Assembly (NCBI RefSeq): GCF_001613245.1
Contig: NZ_BDBZ01000036.1
Location: 182,656-246,655 of the forward strand
Source: Nocardia speluncae NBRC 108251
Lineage (GTDB): Bacteria; Actinomycetota; Actinomycetes; Mycobacteriales; Mycobacteriaceae
DNA: 64,000 bases
Direction: 5' to 3'
Shown here: positions 17,113-25,032 of the stretch, in pieces
How the letters are laid out: each line of letters starts with the position of its first letter
Position numbering within the stretch: the stretch's first letter is position 1
Made by a program: the position numbers and the translations under genes
The notes under the pieces: model-generated
Seen by the model: only the letters and a program-made list of their open reading frames with translations
Databases searched by the model: none
Told to the model about the DNA's origin: nothing

Positions 17113-18000
17113 ATGGGTTCCACCCTCTTCGCAGTAGCGTTGCCGCTCGCGCTCGGAATCGTGATGTTCGGTCTGGGGCTGACCTTGACGACCGACGACT
17201 TCACCCGGGTCGCGAAGTACCCGAAAACCGCCGTGATCGCGCTGACCTGTCAGCTCGTCGTCCTACCGCTGATCTGTTTCGGTTTGATACACCTGTTCGG
17301 TGTCGACGGGGTGCTCGCGGTGGGAATGATGCTGCTGGTCGCTTCGCCCGGCGGTACCTCGGCGAACCTGTTCAGCCATATCGCGGGCGGTAACGTCGCC
17401 CTGAACATCACCCTGACGGCGATCAACTCCGTACTCGCCGTGATCACCCTGCCCCTCGTGGTCGCCGTCTCCTATGCGGTGTTCCTGGACGACAGCGCGG
17501 CGATTGTCTTCCATCCCGCAAAGTTCGCTCAGGTCTTCGCCCTGGTGCTGGTTCCGGTGGCGGTGGGTATGTGGGTGCGCCGCCGCTACCCGGACTGGGC
17601 CGGCCGGAGGCAGTCGACGGTGAAAATCGCCGCGGCCGGCGTACTCGTGTTCGTGGTGGCCGCCGCGCTGTTCTCGGAATTCGATACCGTCACCGATAAT
17701 TTCGGCGACCTGGGCCTAATTGCTTTGCTTCTCTGTGTCTGCAGCCTGCTCGTCGGCTATCTGGTCCCCCGGGCCTTCGGTGTGGAACGTGCCGACGCCG
17801 TGGCTGCCGGAATGGAGATCGGCGTGCACAACGCCGCGTTGGCCATCACCATTGCGACCACCGTGCTCGGCAACGAAACAATGGCCGTTCCGGCCGGCCT
17901 GTACGGATTCCTCATGAACATTCCCGCGTCGATCGCCGCCTTCCTGTTTGCCAGGTCCCACCGTGCCGCGGCCTCCGCTGAGGCCGTGTCTCCTCGATAG
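17113..18000 (+). CDS. Bile acid:sodium symporter (BASS/SBF) family transporter
   Basis: 295-residue membrane protein with nine or ten hydrophobic helices. BASS signatures: MFGLGLTLTTDDFTRVAKYPK after the first helix, LVASPGGTSANLFSHIAGGNVALNITLTAINSVLAVITLPL (crossover region with the Na+-site pattern), and the second repeat EIGVHNAALAITIATTVLG. The family carries bile acids, pyruvate, pantoate and other organic anions with Na+ or H+. ATG 17113 has GGAAGG seven bases upstream. It is divergent from ribH and its riboswitch by about 220 bp, which raises but does not prove a vitamin or keto-acid link. Confidence 0.9.
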   Translation: MGSTLFAVALPLALGIVMFGLGLTLTTDDFTRVAKYPKTAVIALTCQLVVLPLICFGLIHLFGVDGVLAVGMMLLVASPGGTSANLFSHIAGGNVALNITLTAINSVLAVITLPLVVAVSYAVFLDDSAAIVFHPAKFAQVFALVLVPVAVGMWVRRRYPDWAGRRQSTVKIAAAGVLVFVVAAALFSEFDTVTDNFGDLGLIALLLCVCSLLVGYLVPRAFGVERADAVAAGMEIGVHNAALAITIATTVLGNETMAVPAGLYGFLMNIPASIAAFLFARSHRAAASAEAVSPR

Positions 18001-18089
18001 CGTCGCCCCGGGTTCAAACAGTGCCTGTTATCGGCGCCGTCGGCTCCGGGCCGGCGAGATGCCCTCCGGCCTGTTGCCGCATACCGGGG

Positions 18090-18653
18090 TCAGCGCTTTT
18101 TCGGGCGGTAGGCGCGGCCGAAGCTGCGCGGGCTGTGGTCGTAGATTTCGGCCAGTTCCCAGTCGATCCGCCGACCGCCGGGGACGTCGAAGATCCGGAT
18201 GCCGTCGCCGAGGAAGACCGGGGCGACGAAAACCTGCAACTCGTCGATGAGGTCGTGTTCGAGTGCCTGGCGGGCGATATCGGCGCTGATGATCTGGATG
18301 TCCCGGTCGCCGGCGATTTCCTGGGCGTGGCGGACGGCTTGCTCGATATCGCAGTTCAGGGCGAGGACGGATGGATCATCGGCCAGTTCTTCCGGGCGGT
18401 GTGTGAGGATGATTTCGGTCCCCGACCACGCGCCGCCGTAGGCCGCTGAGGTCAGCTCGTCGCGTTCATCGCGCTGGGCGATCGCTGCGTCGTAGCCTGC
18501 CCGGCCGGAGATGATCACGCCGACCTCGGCGGCCAAGTGTTCGGTGGTATCGGGCGCGGACGGTTCCGTAGCCGACAGCCAGCTCATATCGTGCCCCGGT
18601 CCGGCGATGAACCCGTCGATCGAACACGTGAATCCCCAGGCGACCTTGCCCAT
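18090..18653 (-). CDS. Dihydrofolate reductase family protein (RibD C-terminal-like)
   Basis: 187 residues from ATG 18653; GGAGTGGAG precedes it, while 51 further upstream codons are open but disordered. It starts KVAWGFTCSIDGFIAGPGHDMSWL, and continues VIISGRAGYDAAIAQ and TEIILTHRPEELAD. The NADPH-binding region DIQIISADIARQALEHDLIDELQVFVAPVFLGDGIRIF follows. It is a paralogue of the gene at 5778 with low similarity. Stand-alone reductase domain, substrate unknown. Convergent with the BASS gene and 89 bp from it. Confidence 0.85.
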   Translation of the reverse strand: MGKVAWGFTCSIDGFIAGPGHDMSWLSATEPSAPDTTEHLAAEVGVIISGRAGYDAAIAQRDERDELTSAAYGGAWSGTEIILTHRPEELADDPSVLALNCDIEQAVRHAQEIAGDRDIQIISADIARQALEHDLIDELQVFVAPVFLGDGIRIFDVPGGRRIDWELAEIYDHSPRSFGRAYRPKKR

Positions 18654-18762
18654 CTCCACTCCAGCGCCCCGCATCGGTCGCCCGGCGAGCGTCGTCGAGG
18701 CCCGTGCCGCCGGCTCGGAAGGATGGCCTTCCTCCCATTCGGACGACGCGGGGGAGCCGAAC

Positions 18763-18918
18763 TCATCGGTCTTCACACGGCCGGGCCGGATCATCGCCGG
18801 CACCACCCCGCCGGCCGGATCCGCCGGTCCGGTCGCGAGAGCGGTCGAAGAAGGCGAGCGCGGCCCAGACGAGCAGGAACAGCGCTGCGCCCAGTATGGA
18901 GTAGATCGCTGTCAGCAC
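18763..18918 (-). CDS. Possible small single-TM protein
   Basis: 51 codons from GTG 18918 to TGA 18763 in the 325-bp gap between the two leftward genes. The first 24 residues form one strong helix (LTAIYSILGAALFLLVWAALAFF), followed by a charged tail DRSRDRTGG. About nine in ten third positions in the first 30 codons are G or C, as in real genes here. The same frame is open back to the stop of the quinone oxidoreductase at 18979, but without another start codon. The ribosome site is weak. Could be a small membrane protein or a chance frame. Confidence 0.35.
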   Translation of the reverse strand: MLTAIYSILGAALFLLVWAALAFFDRSRDRTGGSGRRGGAGDDPARPCEDR

Positions 18919-18978
18919 GGTCCACGGGATCGCGGGCGAGGGCGGTTGATGATCGGGGATATTCGGAAAGCGACGAGG

Positions 18979-19965
18979 TCAGGCGTCCGGGTCGAGGAGG
19001 ACCTTGCCGACCGCTCGGCCGGCGGCGACCTCGCCGAGCGCCGCGACCGACTGCTCGAGGGGGAATACAGCGCCGATATGGGGGGATACGCGGCCGGAGG
19101 TCAGCAGGCCGGTGAGTTCTCTTTCGTTGCGCGCGAATTCGTCCGGATCGATGTCCTGGAACTGGAAGCCGAGGATTCGCAGACCTTTCACCAGCACCAG
19201 ATTCAGTGGGATGCGGGGCACGGTTCCGGAGGCGTAGCCGATGGTGACGAATCGTCCGCCCCGGCCCAGCGAACGCATGGCGGGATCGGACAGGTCACCG
19301 CCGACCGGGTCGAGGACCGCGGCGGCGCCGGCGGGCACGGCGGCGCGGAGTTGCTCGCGCAGCGTGCCGTCGCGGTGGTCGATCAGGTGGGTCGCGCCGT
19401 AGGAGTGGGCGGTGGCCAGTTTGGCGGCCGAGGACGCCACCGCCACCACTTCCGCGCCGAGCGCGACCGCCAGCTGCACGGCTGCCAGCCCCACACCACC
19501 ACCCGCGCCGAGCACGATCACGGTCTCGCCCCGGCCGACCCGGGCCACCGACCGCAATGAGTGATAGGCGGTGCGGTAGGCGACACCGAACGCGGCCGCC
19601 GTGTGATCGTCCACGCCGTCCGGAATGGGCGTGAGATTCGCGGCCGGGGAGAGGATCTGGTCGGCGAAGGCGCCGTAGAGCCCGGTGCCGGTGACCCGGT
19701 CCCCGACCGCGCGACCCACGCACCCGGGCCCCAATTCGACGATCTCCCCGGCGAACTCACTGCCGGGCACGAACGGGGGTGGCACGGTGATCTGGTACCT
19801 GCCGCCGATCAACAGCACATCGGGGAAATTGACGGCCGCGGCGCGCACCCGTACCCGTGCCTGCCCCTGTCCGGGCACGGGTACGGGCTGCTTCTCGATT
19901 CGCAGGACGTCCGGTGTCCCGTATTCGGGACAGACCACCGCCCGGACGGTTACTTCCCCTGCCAC
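18979..19965 (-). CDS. NADPH:quinone oxidoreductase-like MDR protein
   Basis: 328 residues of the zinc-independent medium-chain dehydrogenase/reductase family. VRVRAAAVNFPDVLLIGGRYQ and PFVPGSEFAGEIVELGPG form the GroES-like substrate domain; VIVLGAGGGVGLAAVQLAVALGAEVVAVASS is the NADPH Rossmann motif. GFQFQDIDPDEFARNERELTGLL and the terminal GKVLLDPD fit the quinone-oxidoreductase/enoyl-reductase branch. No structural zinc cysteines. It starts at GTG 19965, overlapping the upstream hydratase gene by 16 bases, so it belongs to the leftward CoA operon. It could reduce an enoyl intermediate or an electrophile made by that pathway. Confidence 0.9.
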   Translation of the reverse strand: MAGEVTVRAVVCPEYGTPDVLRIEKQPVPVPGQGQARVRVRAAAVNFPDVLLIGGRYQITVPPPFVPGSEFAGEIVELGPGCVGRAVGDRVTGTGLYGAFADQILSPAANLTPIPDGVDDHTAAAFGVAYRTAYHSLRSVARVGRGETVIVLGAGGGVGLAAVQLAVALGAEVVAVASSAAKLATAHSYGATHLIDHRDGTLREQLRAAVPAGAAAVLDPVGGDLSDPAMRSLGRGGRFVTIGYASGTVPRIPLNLVLVKGLRILGFQFQDIDPDEFARNERELTGLLTSGRVSPHIGAVFPLEQSVAALGEVAAGRAVGKVLLDPDA

Positions 19966-20726
19966 ACCGGTTCTCGCTTCTCCATGAATGCCGTGGCGCC
20001 TTCTTCGGCGTCGGCGCTCGCGAACACCACGCCTTGCCAGTGCCGCAACCGATCGGTGGCCTTGCCGGGGTCGGTGACCGACAATCGCACCAGTTCCTTA
20101 CACGCCGCGACACCCAACGGGCCGTTGGCGGCGATCCGTTCGGCGAACGCGATGGCGGTGTCGAGTACCTGGTCCGCGGGGGTCACCGCGTTGAACAGGC
20201 CGATCTCGTATCCGCGGGCCGCGGTGAAATAGTCGCCGGTCAAGGTGAGCTGCAGGGCGATCCCGAGAGGAATCCGCTCGGCGATGTAGGTACCGCCCCC
20301 ACCGGGGAACAGTCCGCGCTGCACCTCCGGCAGCCCGAATTTCGCGGTGTCGGCGGCGACGATCAGATCGCAGCCCAGCAGTAGTTCCAGGCCGCCACCC
20401 ACCGCGGTGCCGTTGGCGGCGCCGATCACCGGGACCTCCACCTTCCCGCGGGTGAGGCGCTGGAAGGCGCGGTTCTCCGGGGTATCGCTGAACCCCACGT
20501 CTTCGCCGCCGGCGAACGCCCGCAGATCCATACCCGAGCAGAATGCCTTATCACCGGCCGCGGTGAGTACCAGTGCCCGGATCTCGGGATCCTGTTCGGC
20601 GGCCAGCACGGTGGCACCGATACCGGCGATGAGGTTCCCGTTCAGCGCATTACGGGCCTGCGGCCGGTTCAGGGTGAGGACGGTGAGCGCGCCGCGGGAT
20701 TCGACCAGGAATTCTTCGTCACTCAC
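19950..20726 (-). CDS. Enoyl-CoA hydratase/isomerase family protein
   Basis: 258-residue crotonase. Oxyanion-hole segments AGDKAFCSGMDL and AANGTAVGGGLELLLGCDLIVAA are intact. A Glu occupies the first catalytic position in FGLPEVQRGLFPGGGG, while the second, usually Glu in GAGG-type enzymes, is Gly (PGGGGTY). That pattern is common in FadB1/EchA-like actinobacterial paralogues and makes isomerase or other crotonase chemistry possible. It starts at ATG 20726, overlapping the kinase gene stop by four bases, and its end overlaps the MDR gene. It is the third of four genes in the leftward operon 23037-18979. Confidence 0.9.
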   Translation of the reverse strand: MSDEEFLVESRGALTVLTLNRPQARNALNGNLIAGIGATVLAAEQDPEIRALVLTAAGDKAFCSGMDLRAFAGGEDVGFSDTPENRAFQRLTRGKVEVPVIGAANGTAVGGGLELLLGCDLIVAADTAKFGLPEVQRGLFPGGGGTYIAERIPLGIALQLTLTGDYFTAARGYEIGLFNAVTPADQVLDTAIAFAERIAANGPLGVAACKELVRLSVTDPGKATDRLRHWQGVVFASADAEEGATAFMEKREPVWQGK

Positions 20727-21739
20727 GAGCGGTACTCCGTTGTTTCGGCGAGTTCGGCTGCCGCCCGCATCAGTTCGGGGACGATCGGGCCGAAGGATTG
20801 CAGTTTCACATCATCGCCCGCGCGCTGGAAGCCCTGCTCCAGCACGATGGCGAGCTTCCATTTGGCGAGCACCAGGTAGTAGTCGAGATCATCGACCTGG
20901 CGTCCGGACACCTCCGAATAATGCGCCACCACCTGATCGCGCGAGGGCATATCGCGCATATCCACATAACCGGAATCGTCCGGCGCGGAGGTGTCGGCGG
21001 GCCAGCTCTGCACCATCCACGCCAGATCCAGTTTCGGATCGCCGACGGTCCCCATCTCCCAGTCCACGATTGCCGCCAGCCGGGCGGGTGCGCCGTCGCG
21101 GTACATGACATTGGCGAACTGGTAGTCGCCGTGCATGAGCCCCGGACGATAGTCCAGGGGGCGGTGTTCGCGCAGCCAGCGGGTCGCGGTGTCCATACCG
21201 TCGAGTTCACGCCCGTTGATCCGGTCGAAGAAGCCGGTCCATCGGGCAACCTGGCGTTCATGGAACCCGTCCGGCCGGCCCAGGTCGTGCAGGCCCCGGT
21301 CGCGCCAATCCACGGTGGACAGCAGGGCGATTCCCTCGGCCAGCTGGTAGGCCAGGCCGGCGCGGGCGGCGGGGTCGGCATCGAAGGGCGCCGGCCAGAC
21401 TCGGCGATGGTCCATCGGCGACCAGCCGTCCACGAATCCCATCAGGTAGAAGGTGCGGCCGAGGACGGCGGCATCGGTGCATACGGCCACGGCGGGGGTG
21501 TGTGGTACATCAGTGCCGTCCAGAGCTTCGATGATCCGCCATTCCCGCAGGATGCCCTTGTCCCGGTCGGCGGGCGCGTGTACGGGCGGAATGCGCAGTG
21601 CGCACCGGTGTTCGCCGCGGGTGATCTCGTAGATCTCGTTCTGTGTACCGCCGGACAGCAATCGGGTCTGCATCGGTTCGCCTTTGCCGGGAAGCCCGGA
21701 TTCGTCCATCCAGTTCGCCAGTGGCGCGAAGTCGATCAC
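20723..21739 (-). CDS. APH/ChoK-family phosphotransferase, ACAD10/11- or LvaA-type
   Basis: 338 residues from GTG 21739, which overlaps the dehydrogenase stop by four bases. Kinase landmarks: glycine-rich SGGTQNEIYEI (29-39), catalytic HGDYQFANV (H203, D205, N210) and metal-binding IVDWEMGTVGDPKLDLAW (D226). This is the aminoglycoside-phosphotransferase fold found as the N-terminal domain of human ACAD10/ACAD11 and as LvaA of Pseudomonas levulinate catabolism. There it phosphorylates the 4-hydroxyl of a 4-hydroxyacyl-CoA. Side by side with an ACAD10/11-type dehydrogenase, that role is more likely than drug resistance (inference). Confidence 0.85.
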   Translation of the reverse strand: MIDFAPLANWMDESGLPGKGEPMQTRLLSGGTQNEIYEITRGEHRCALRIPPVHAPADRDKGILREWRIIEALDGTDVPHTPAVAVCTDAAVLGRTFYLMGFVDGWSPMDHRRVWPAPFDADPAARAGLAYQLAEGIALLSTVDWRDRGLHDLGRPDGFHERQVARWTGFFDRINGRELDGMDTATRWLREHRPLDYRPGLMHGDYQFANVMYRDGAPARLAAIVDWEMGTVGDPKLDLAWMVQSWPADTSAPDDSGYVDMRDMPSRDQVVAHYSEVSGRQVDDLDYYLVLAKWKLAIVLEQGFQRAGDDVKLQSFGPIVPELMRAAAELAETTEYRS

Positions 21740-23037
21740 AGGTTGCCTGCCTTGTTGTCCAGGTATTCGGCGTATTTGGCGCGGGCCGCGTCGAGTCGCC
21801 GGGGAATCCATTCGGTCGGCCAGTCGTCGTCGCTGGGCCGATAGTTGCGTAGCACCTGTTTGGCGACGGTCATTTTGTGTACCTCGGTGGGCCCGTCGGC
21901 GAGCCCCATCACGCCGGCGCCGTGGATCATCGTGAAGAACGGCATTTCGTTGGTGGTGCCGAGGGCGCCGTGTACCTGCATCGCCCGCCAGGCGATATCG
22001 TGCAGGACGGTCGGCATCACGACCTTCACCGCGGCGATATCTTTCCGGACCTTCTTGTAGTCGTTGTATTTGTCTATCTCCCACGCCGTGTGGAGCACCA
22101 GCAGCCGGAACTGTTTCAGCTGAGCGTAGGAATCGGCGATATAGCCCTGCACGAACTGCTTGTCCGAGAGCCGGCTCCCGGCGGTTTCCCGGCTCAGTGC
22201 CCGTTCGCACATCATGTCGACGGCCTTCTGCGCCAGCCCGATCGTGCGCATGGCGTGATGGATCCGGCCGCCGCCCAGCCGGGTCTGTGCGATCACGAAT
22301 GCCTGGCCTTCGCCGCCGAGCAGGGCTTCGGCGGGGACTCGGACATTGTCGTATCGGATCAGGGCGTGGGAGCCGTCGTTCAGTGGTTCACCGGCGAGCC
22401 CGATATTGCGTTCGATCTGGATACCGGGCGTATCGGCCGGGACCAGGAACATCGACATTCCCTGGTAGGGGCTTACGCCGGGATTCGTGACCGCCATGAC
22501 GATCAGGAACGATGCGGTACGGGCGTTGGAGGAGAAGAACTTCCGGCCGTTGAGTACCCAGTCGTCACCGTCGCGTTCGGCGCGGGTGCGGAAAAGTGTG
22601 GGATCCGCGCCCGCGTGCGGTTCGGTCATCGAATAGCAGGAGAACAGTTCGCCGTCGAGCAGCGGCTGTAGATACTGCTGCTTCTGGGCTTCGGTGCCGT
22701 AGTGGGCGATGATCTCGGCATTACCGGTATCGGGGGCCTGGCAACCGAACACGATCGGTGCCCAGGAACTGCGGCCCAGGATCTCGTTGAGCAGCGCCAG
22801 TTTCAGCTGGCCATACCCCTGACCACCCAGTTCCGGGCCGAGGTGGGTCGCCCACAGGCCATGTTCGCGCACGCGCTGTTTGAGCGGATCCACAGCTGCT
22901 CGGCGGGCGCCCTCGAGTGGGACGAACTGTTGATGCGGCCACACCAGGTCCAGGGGTTCGACCTCGTCCCGGACGAAGGTATCGGCCCAGTCCAGCTGTG
23001 CCTGGAAGTCGGGTTCGGTCTCGAAATCCCATGCCAT
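21736..23037 (-). CDS. Acyl-CoA dehydrogenase, ACAD10/11- or LvaC-type
   Basis: 433 residues from ATG 23037 with GAGAGGAG upstream. FAD/substrate segments: CYSMTEPHAGADPTLFRT, VLNGRKFFSSNA and MSMFLVPADTPG. The subgroup marker is GGGRIHHAMRTIGLAQKAVDMM, where other dehydrogenases have an ERL-type Glu, and IHGAGVMGLADGPTEVHKMTVAKQVL, with Asp where YEGT has Glu. Both mark the ACAD10/11 branch. In that branch the partner kinase phosphorylates a 4-hydroxyacyl-CoA and the dehydrogenase-fold protein eliminates phosphate and rehydrates, giving a 3-hydroxyacyl-CoA. First gene of the leftward operon, 36 bp from the divergent TetR gene. Confidence 0.9.
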   Translation of the reverse strand: MAWDFETEPDFQAQLDWADTFVRDEVEPLDLVWPHQQFVPLEGARRAAVDPLKQRVREHGLWATHLGPELGGQGYGQLKLALLNEILGRSSWAPIVFGCQAPDTGNAEIIAHYGTEAQKQQYLQPLLDGELFSCYSMTEPHAGADPTLFRTRAERDGDDWVLNGRKFFSSNARTASFLIVMAVTNPGVSPYQGMSMFLVPADTPGIQIERNIGLAGEPLNDGSHALIRYDNVRVPAEALLGGEGQAFVIAQTRLGGGRIHHAMRTIGLAQKAVDMMCERALSRETAGSRLSDKQFVQGYIADSYAQLKQFRLLVLHTAWEIDKYNDYKKVRKDIAAVKVVMPTVLHDIAWRAMQVHGALGTTNEMPFFTMIHGAGVMGLADGPTEVHKMTVAKQVLRNYRPSDDDWPTEWIPRRLDAARAKYAEYLDNKAGNL

Positions 23038-23068
23038 TTGCGACTCCTCTCGTTTGGTGAGAATATCC

Positions 23069-23084
23069 TTCTTGTGGACAAGAA
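23069..23084. promoter_or_regulatory. TetR-type palindromic operator in the divergent promoter
   Basis: TTCTTGT-GG-ACAAGAA, a perfect 7+2+7 palindrome lying in the short gap between ATG 23037 (leftward) and the TetR gene. It covers the GTG at 23074, which argues that the regulator may instead start at GTG 23110. Ideally placed for autoregulation and control of the kinase/dehydrogenase operon. Confidence 0.65.
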
Positions 23085-23757
23085 TGCAATTCTTTCGGAG
23101 TCCGGGCTGGTGGGGCGGATCGCCCGGAAGGCGGTGGCCGAACGGGAGGCCGAATACGCCGGCGAAATCCGCCGGCTCCTCGACGCGGCGCTCGACCAGG
23201 TGCGGCGGGGTGGCCCGCATGCGCGGCCCCGGGTCGCCGATATCGTGGCCGCCGCCGGGTTGTCCAACGACGCCTTCTATCGGCATTTCCGGTCGAAGGA
23301 CGCGCTGATGGCGGCCGTGCTGGCGGACGGGGTGGAACGGCTCGCGGACTATGTCGCGCACCGGATGTCGAAACAAGCGCGGCCGGAGCGGCGGGTGCGG
23401 AGCTGGGTGGCGGCGATCCTCGCGCAGGCCGAGCCGGCGAGTGCGGCCGATACCCGGGCGGTGCTGTGCCAGACCGGTGCGCTCGGTGTGGACCTGGTGT
23501 CGGGGCAGGCCGGGTCGGCGCCCCAGCGGCTCGCCGCCCTGCTGTACGAACCGTTCGGGCAGCTCGGAGTGCGGGAGCCGGAGCACTGTGCGGGGCTGGT
23601 TGCCTATGCGGTCGTCGGGAAATTGTCGGAGTACCTCTGGTCGAATGTCGAGCCGGCCTCGGAGGAAGTCGAGCGATTGGCCGGATTCTGTCTCTCTGTG
23701 GCCGCCGTTGAGGCCGGTGCGGGCTCCGGCGCGCTGCCGCCCCGTCCAATACGGTAA
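23074..23757 (+). CDS. TetR-family transcriptional regulator
   Basis: About 227 residues. The helix-turn-helix is RPRVADIVAAAGLSNDAFYRHFRSKDALMAAVL, preceded by the first helix EYAGEIRRLLDAALDQVRRGG. The C-terminal ligand-binding helices run to about 215, with a disordered end. GTG 23074 lies inside the operator palindrome; GTG 23110, 12 codons downstream with CGGAG nine bases before it, is an alternative start that I consider nearly as likely. It sits divergent from the kinase/dehydrogenase operon and directly upstream of the FadE operon at 23797. Local repressor of the CoA island, probably released by an acyl-CoA intermediate (inference from TetR/FadR-like neighbours). Confidence 0.88.
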   Translation: MDKNAILSESGLVGRIARKAVAEREAEYAGEIRRLLDAALDQVRRGGPHARPRVADIVAAAGLSNDAFYRHFRSKDALMAAVLADGVERLADYVAHRMSKQARPERRVRSWVAAILAQAEPASAADTRAVLCQTGALGVDLVSGQAGSAPQRLAALLYEPFGQLGVREPEHCAGLVAYAVVGKLSEYLWSNVEPASEEVERLAGFCLSVAAVEAGAGSGALPPRPIR

Positions 23758-23763
23758 ACATTG

Positions 23764-23781
23764 CAATCCTTGTTAGGATTG
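23764..23781. promoter_or_regulatory. Palindromic operator before the FadE operon, shared motif
   Basis: CAATCCT-TGTT-AGGATTG, perfect 7-base arms, ending 15 bases before ATG 23797. Its 14-base core ATCCTTGTTAGGAT matches the core at 37457-37470 in 11 of 14 positions, suggesting one regulator for both promoters. No ribosome site lies between it and the ATG, so the transcript may be nearly leaderless. Confidence 0.6.
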
Positions 23782-23796
23782 AAGTAATGTGCGCCC

Positions 23797-25032
23797 ATGG
23801 ACTTCACGATGGGTGCGACCGCCGAGGAGCTCCGCGGCGAGCTACGCCGGTTGATCGCCGACGAGGTCCCCGCCGACTACCTCGGTGCCTTCACCGATGA
23901 TCCCGCGGATCTCGCTGTCGCTCAGCACTTCTGCGCGACTCTGGCCGAACACGGCCTGCTGTGCCCGGCCTGGCCGCAGGAGTTCGGCGGGCGCGGCGCC
24001 TCGATCTGGGAGCAGACCGTGGTGCGTGAGGAGATGTGGGCGCAGCACGAACCGCGGGGCGCGCAATACATGGGCGTGAACTGGGTCGGGCCGACCATCA
24101 TGCGGCACGGAACGCCCGAACAGCAGCGCAAACACCTGCCGCCGATCGCCCGCGGGGAGATCATCTGGTGCCAGGGTTTCAGCGAGCCCGAGGCCGGATC
24201 CGATCTCGCGTCGCTGCGCACCACCGCCCGGCGCGACGGCGACGGCTGGTCCATCTCCGGGCAGAAGATCTGGACCTCCTACGCCACCATGGCGCAATGG
24301 TGCTTCCTGCTTGCCCGGACCTCGCACGAAGGACGTAAACAACAGGGGCTCACGGTTTTCCTGCTGCCGATATCCGATCCGGGGATCACCGTCCGGCCCA
24401 TCGACGCAATGCTCGGGCCACATCACCTCAACGAAGTATTCTTCGACGGCGTCCGGGCGACCGAGGCCGATGTGCTGGGCGAAGTGGGTAACGGCTGGTC
24501 GGTGGTCCAGGAGGTACTGGCCTTCGAGCGGGTCGGTATCGCCCGCTACGCCCGCTGTGAACGGCTCCTGCACACCGCGCCCGAAGTGCTCGGTGAATAC
24601 TGGGACGAAACCCCGGAGACCTTACGTGGCCGCTGGGCGCGCATGCTGATGCGCTGCCGGCGGGCCCGGCTGCTGGCCTACCAGGTGCTCTCGTTGCAGA
24701 GTGCGGGCACGGTCGCGCCGGGCGACGCGGCGGCCTACCGGATCGCGGTGACCCGGCTGGACCAGGAAAGTGCCGAAGTGCTGGTGGAACTGGCCGCGAC
24801 CGTACCCGGCGATACAGCCGGCCGGCGCCGGTTCCGGCGCGCCGTCCACGATCACTGGCGCTACGCCAATGCCGCCACCGTGGCCTCCGGCAGTATCGAG
24901 GTGCAGCACATTCTGCTGGCGCGGGAACTGCTCGCGGACCCGGGGACGGGTACTGCCGCGGGCCGGCCCGGCCGGGCGGTGTCCGGTAGCGCGGACAACC
25001 GCGGGCCGCTCACCGGGCGGATCCGGTCGTGA
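23797..25032 (+). CDS. Acyl-CoA dehydrogenase, large (catalytic) subunit of FadE pair 1
   Basis: 411 residues. IARGEIIWCQGFSEPEAGSDLASLRTTA (FAD/acyl contacts), WSISGQKIWTSYA and VASGSIEVQHILLARELL are visible. The catalytic base is at the LCAD-like position, the Glu of LAFERVGIARYARCERLL. The R.QFG.P loop that reaches into the neighbour FAD site is missing here but present in the 25718 gene. This complementarity is the hallmark of actinobacterial alpha2beta2 FadE enzymes (FadE26-27, FadE28-29). About 25 low-complexity residues follow the normal end. Its stop overlaps the GTG of the next frame by four bases. Confidence 0.9.
   Translation: MDFTMGATAEELRGELRRLIADEVPADYLGAFTDDPADLAVAQHFCATLAEHGLLCPAWPQEFGGRGASIWEQTVVREEMWAQHEPRGAQYMGVNWVGPTIMRHGTPEQQRKHLPPIARGEIIWCQGFSEPEAGSDLASLRTTARRDGDGWSISGQKIWTSYATMAQWCFLLARTSHEGRKQQGLTVFLLPISDPGITVRPIDAMLGPHHLNEVFFDGVRATEADVLGEVGNGWSVVQEVLAFERVGIARYARCERLLHTAPEVLGEYWDETPETLRGRWARMLMRCRRARLLAYQVLSLQSAGTVAPGDAAAYRIAVTRLDQESAEVLVELAATVPGDTAGRRRFRRAVHDHWRYANAATVASGSIEVQHILLARELLADPGTGTAAGRPGRAVSGSADNRGPLTGRIRS

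Noticed and set aside
20723..21739. Aminoglycoside resistance phosphotransferase
   Set aside because: The fold is shared, but four-base coupling to an ACAD10/11-type dehydrogenase points to acyl-CoA metabolism.
23764..23781. KstR or KstR2 binding site
   Set aside because: The palindrome does not fit the cholesterol-regulator consensus patterns I know (T..AAC..GTT..A or A.CAAG..CTTG.T), so the island was not called a KstR regulon.
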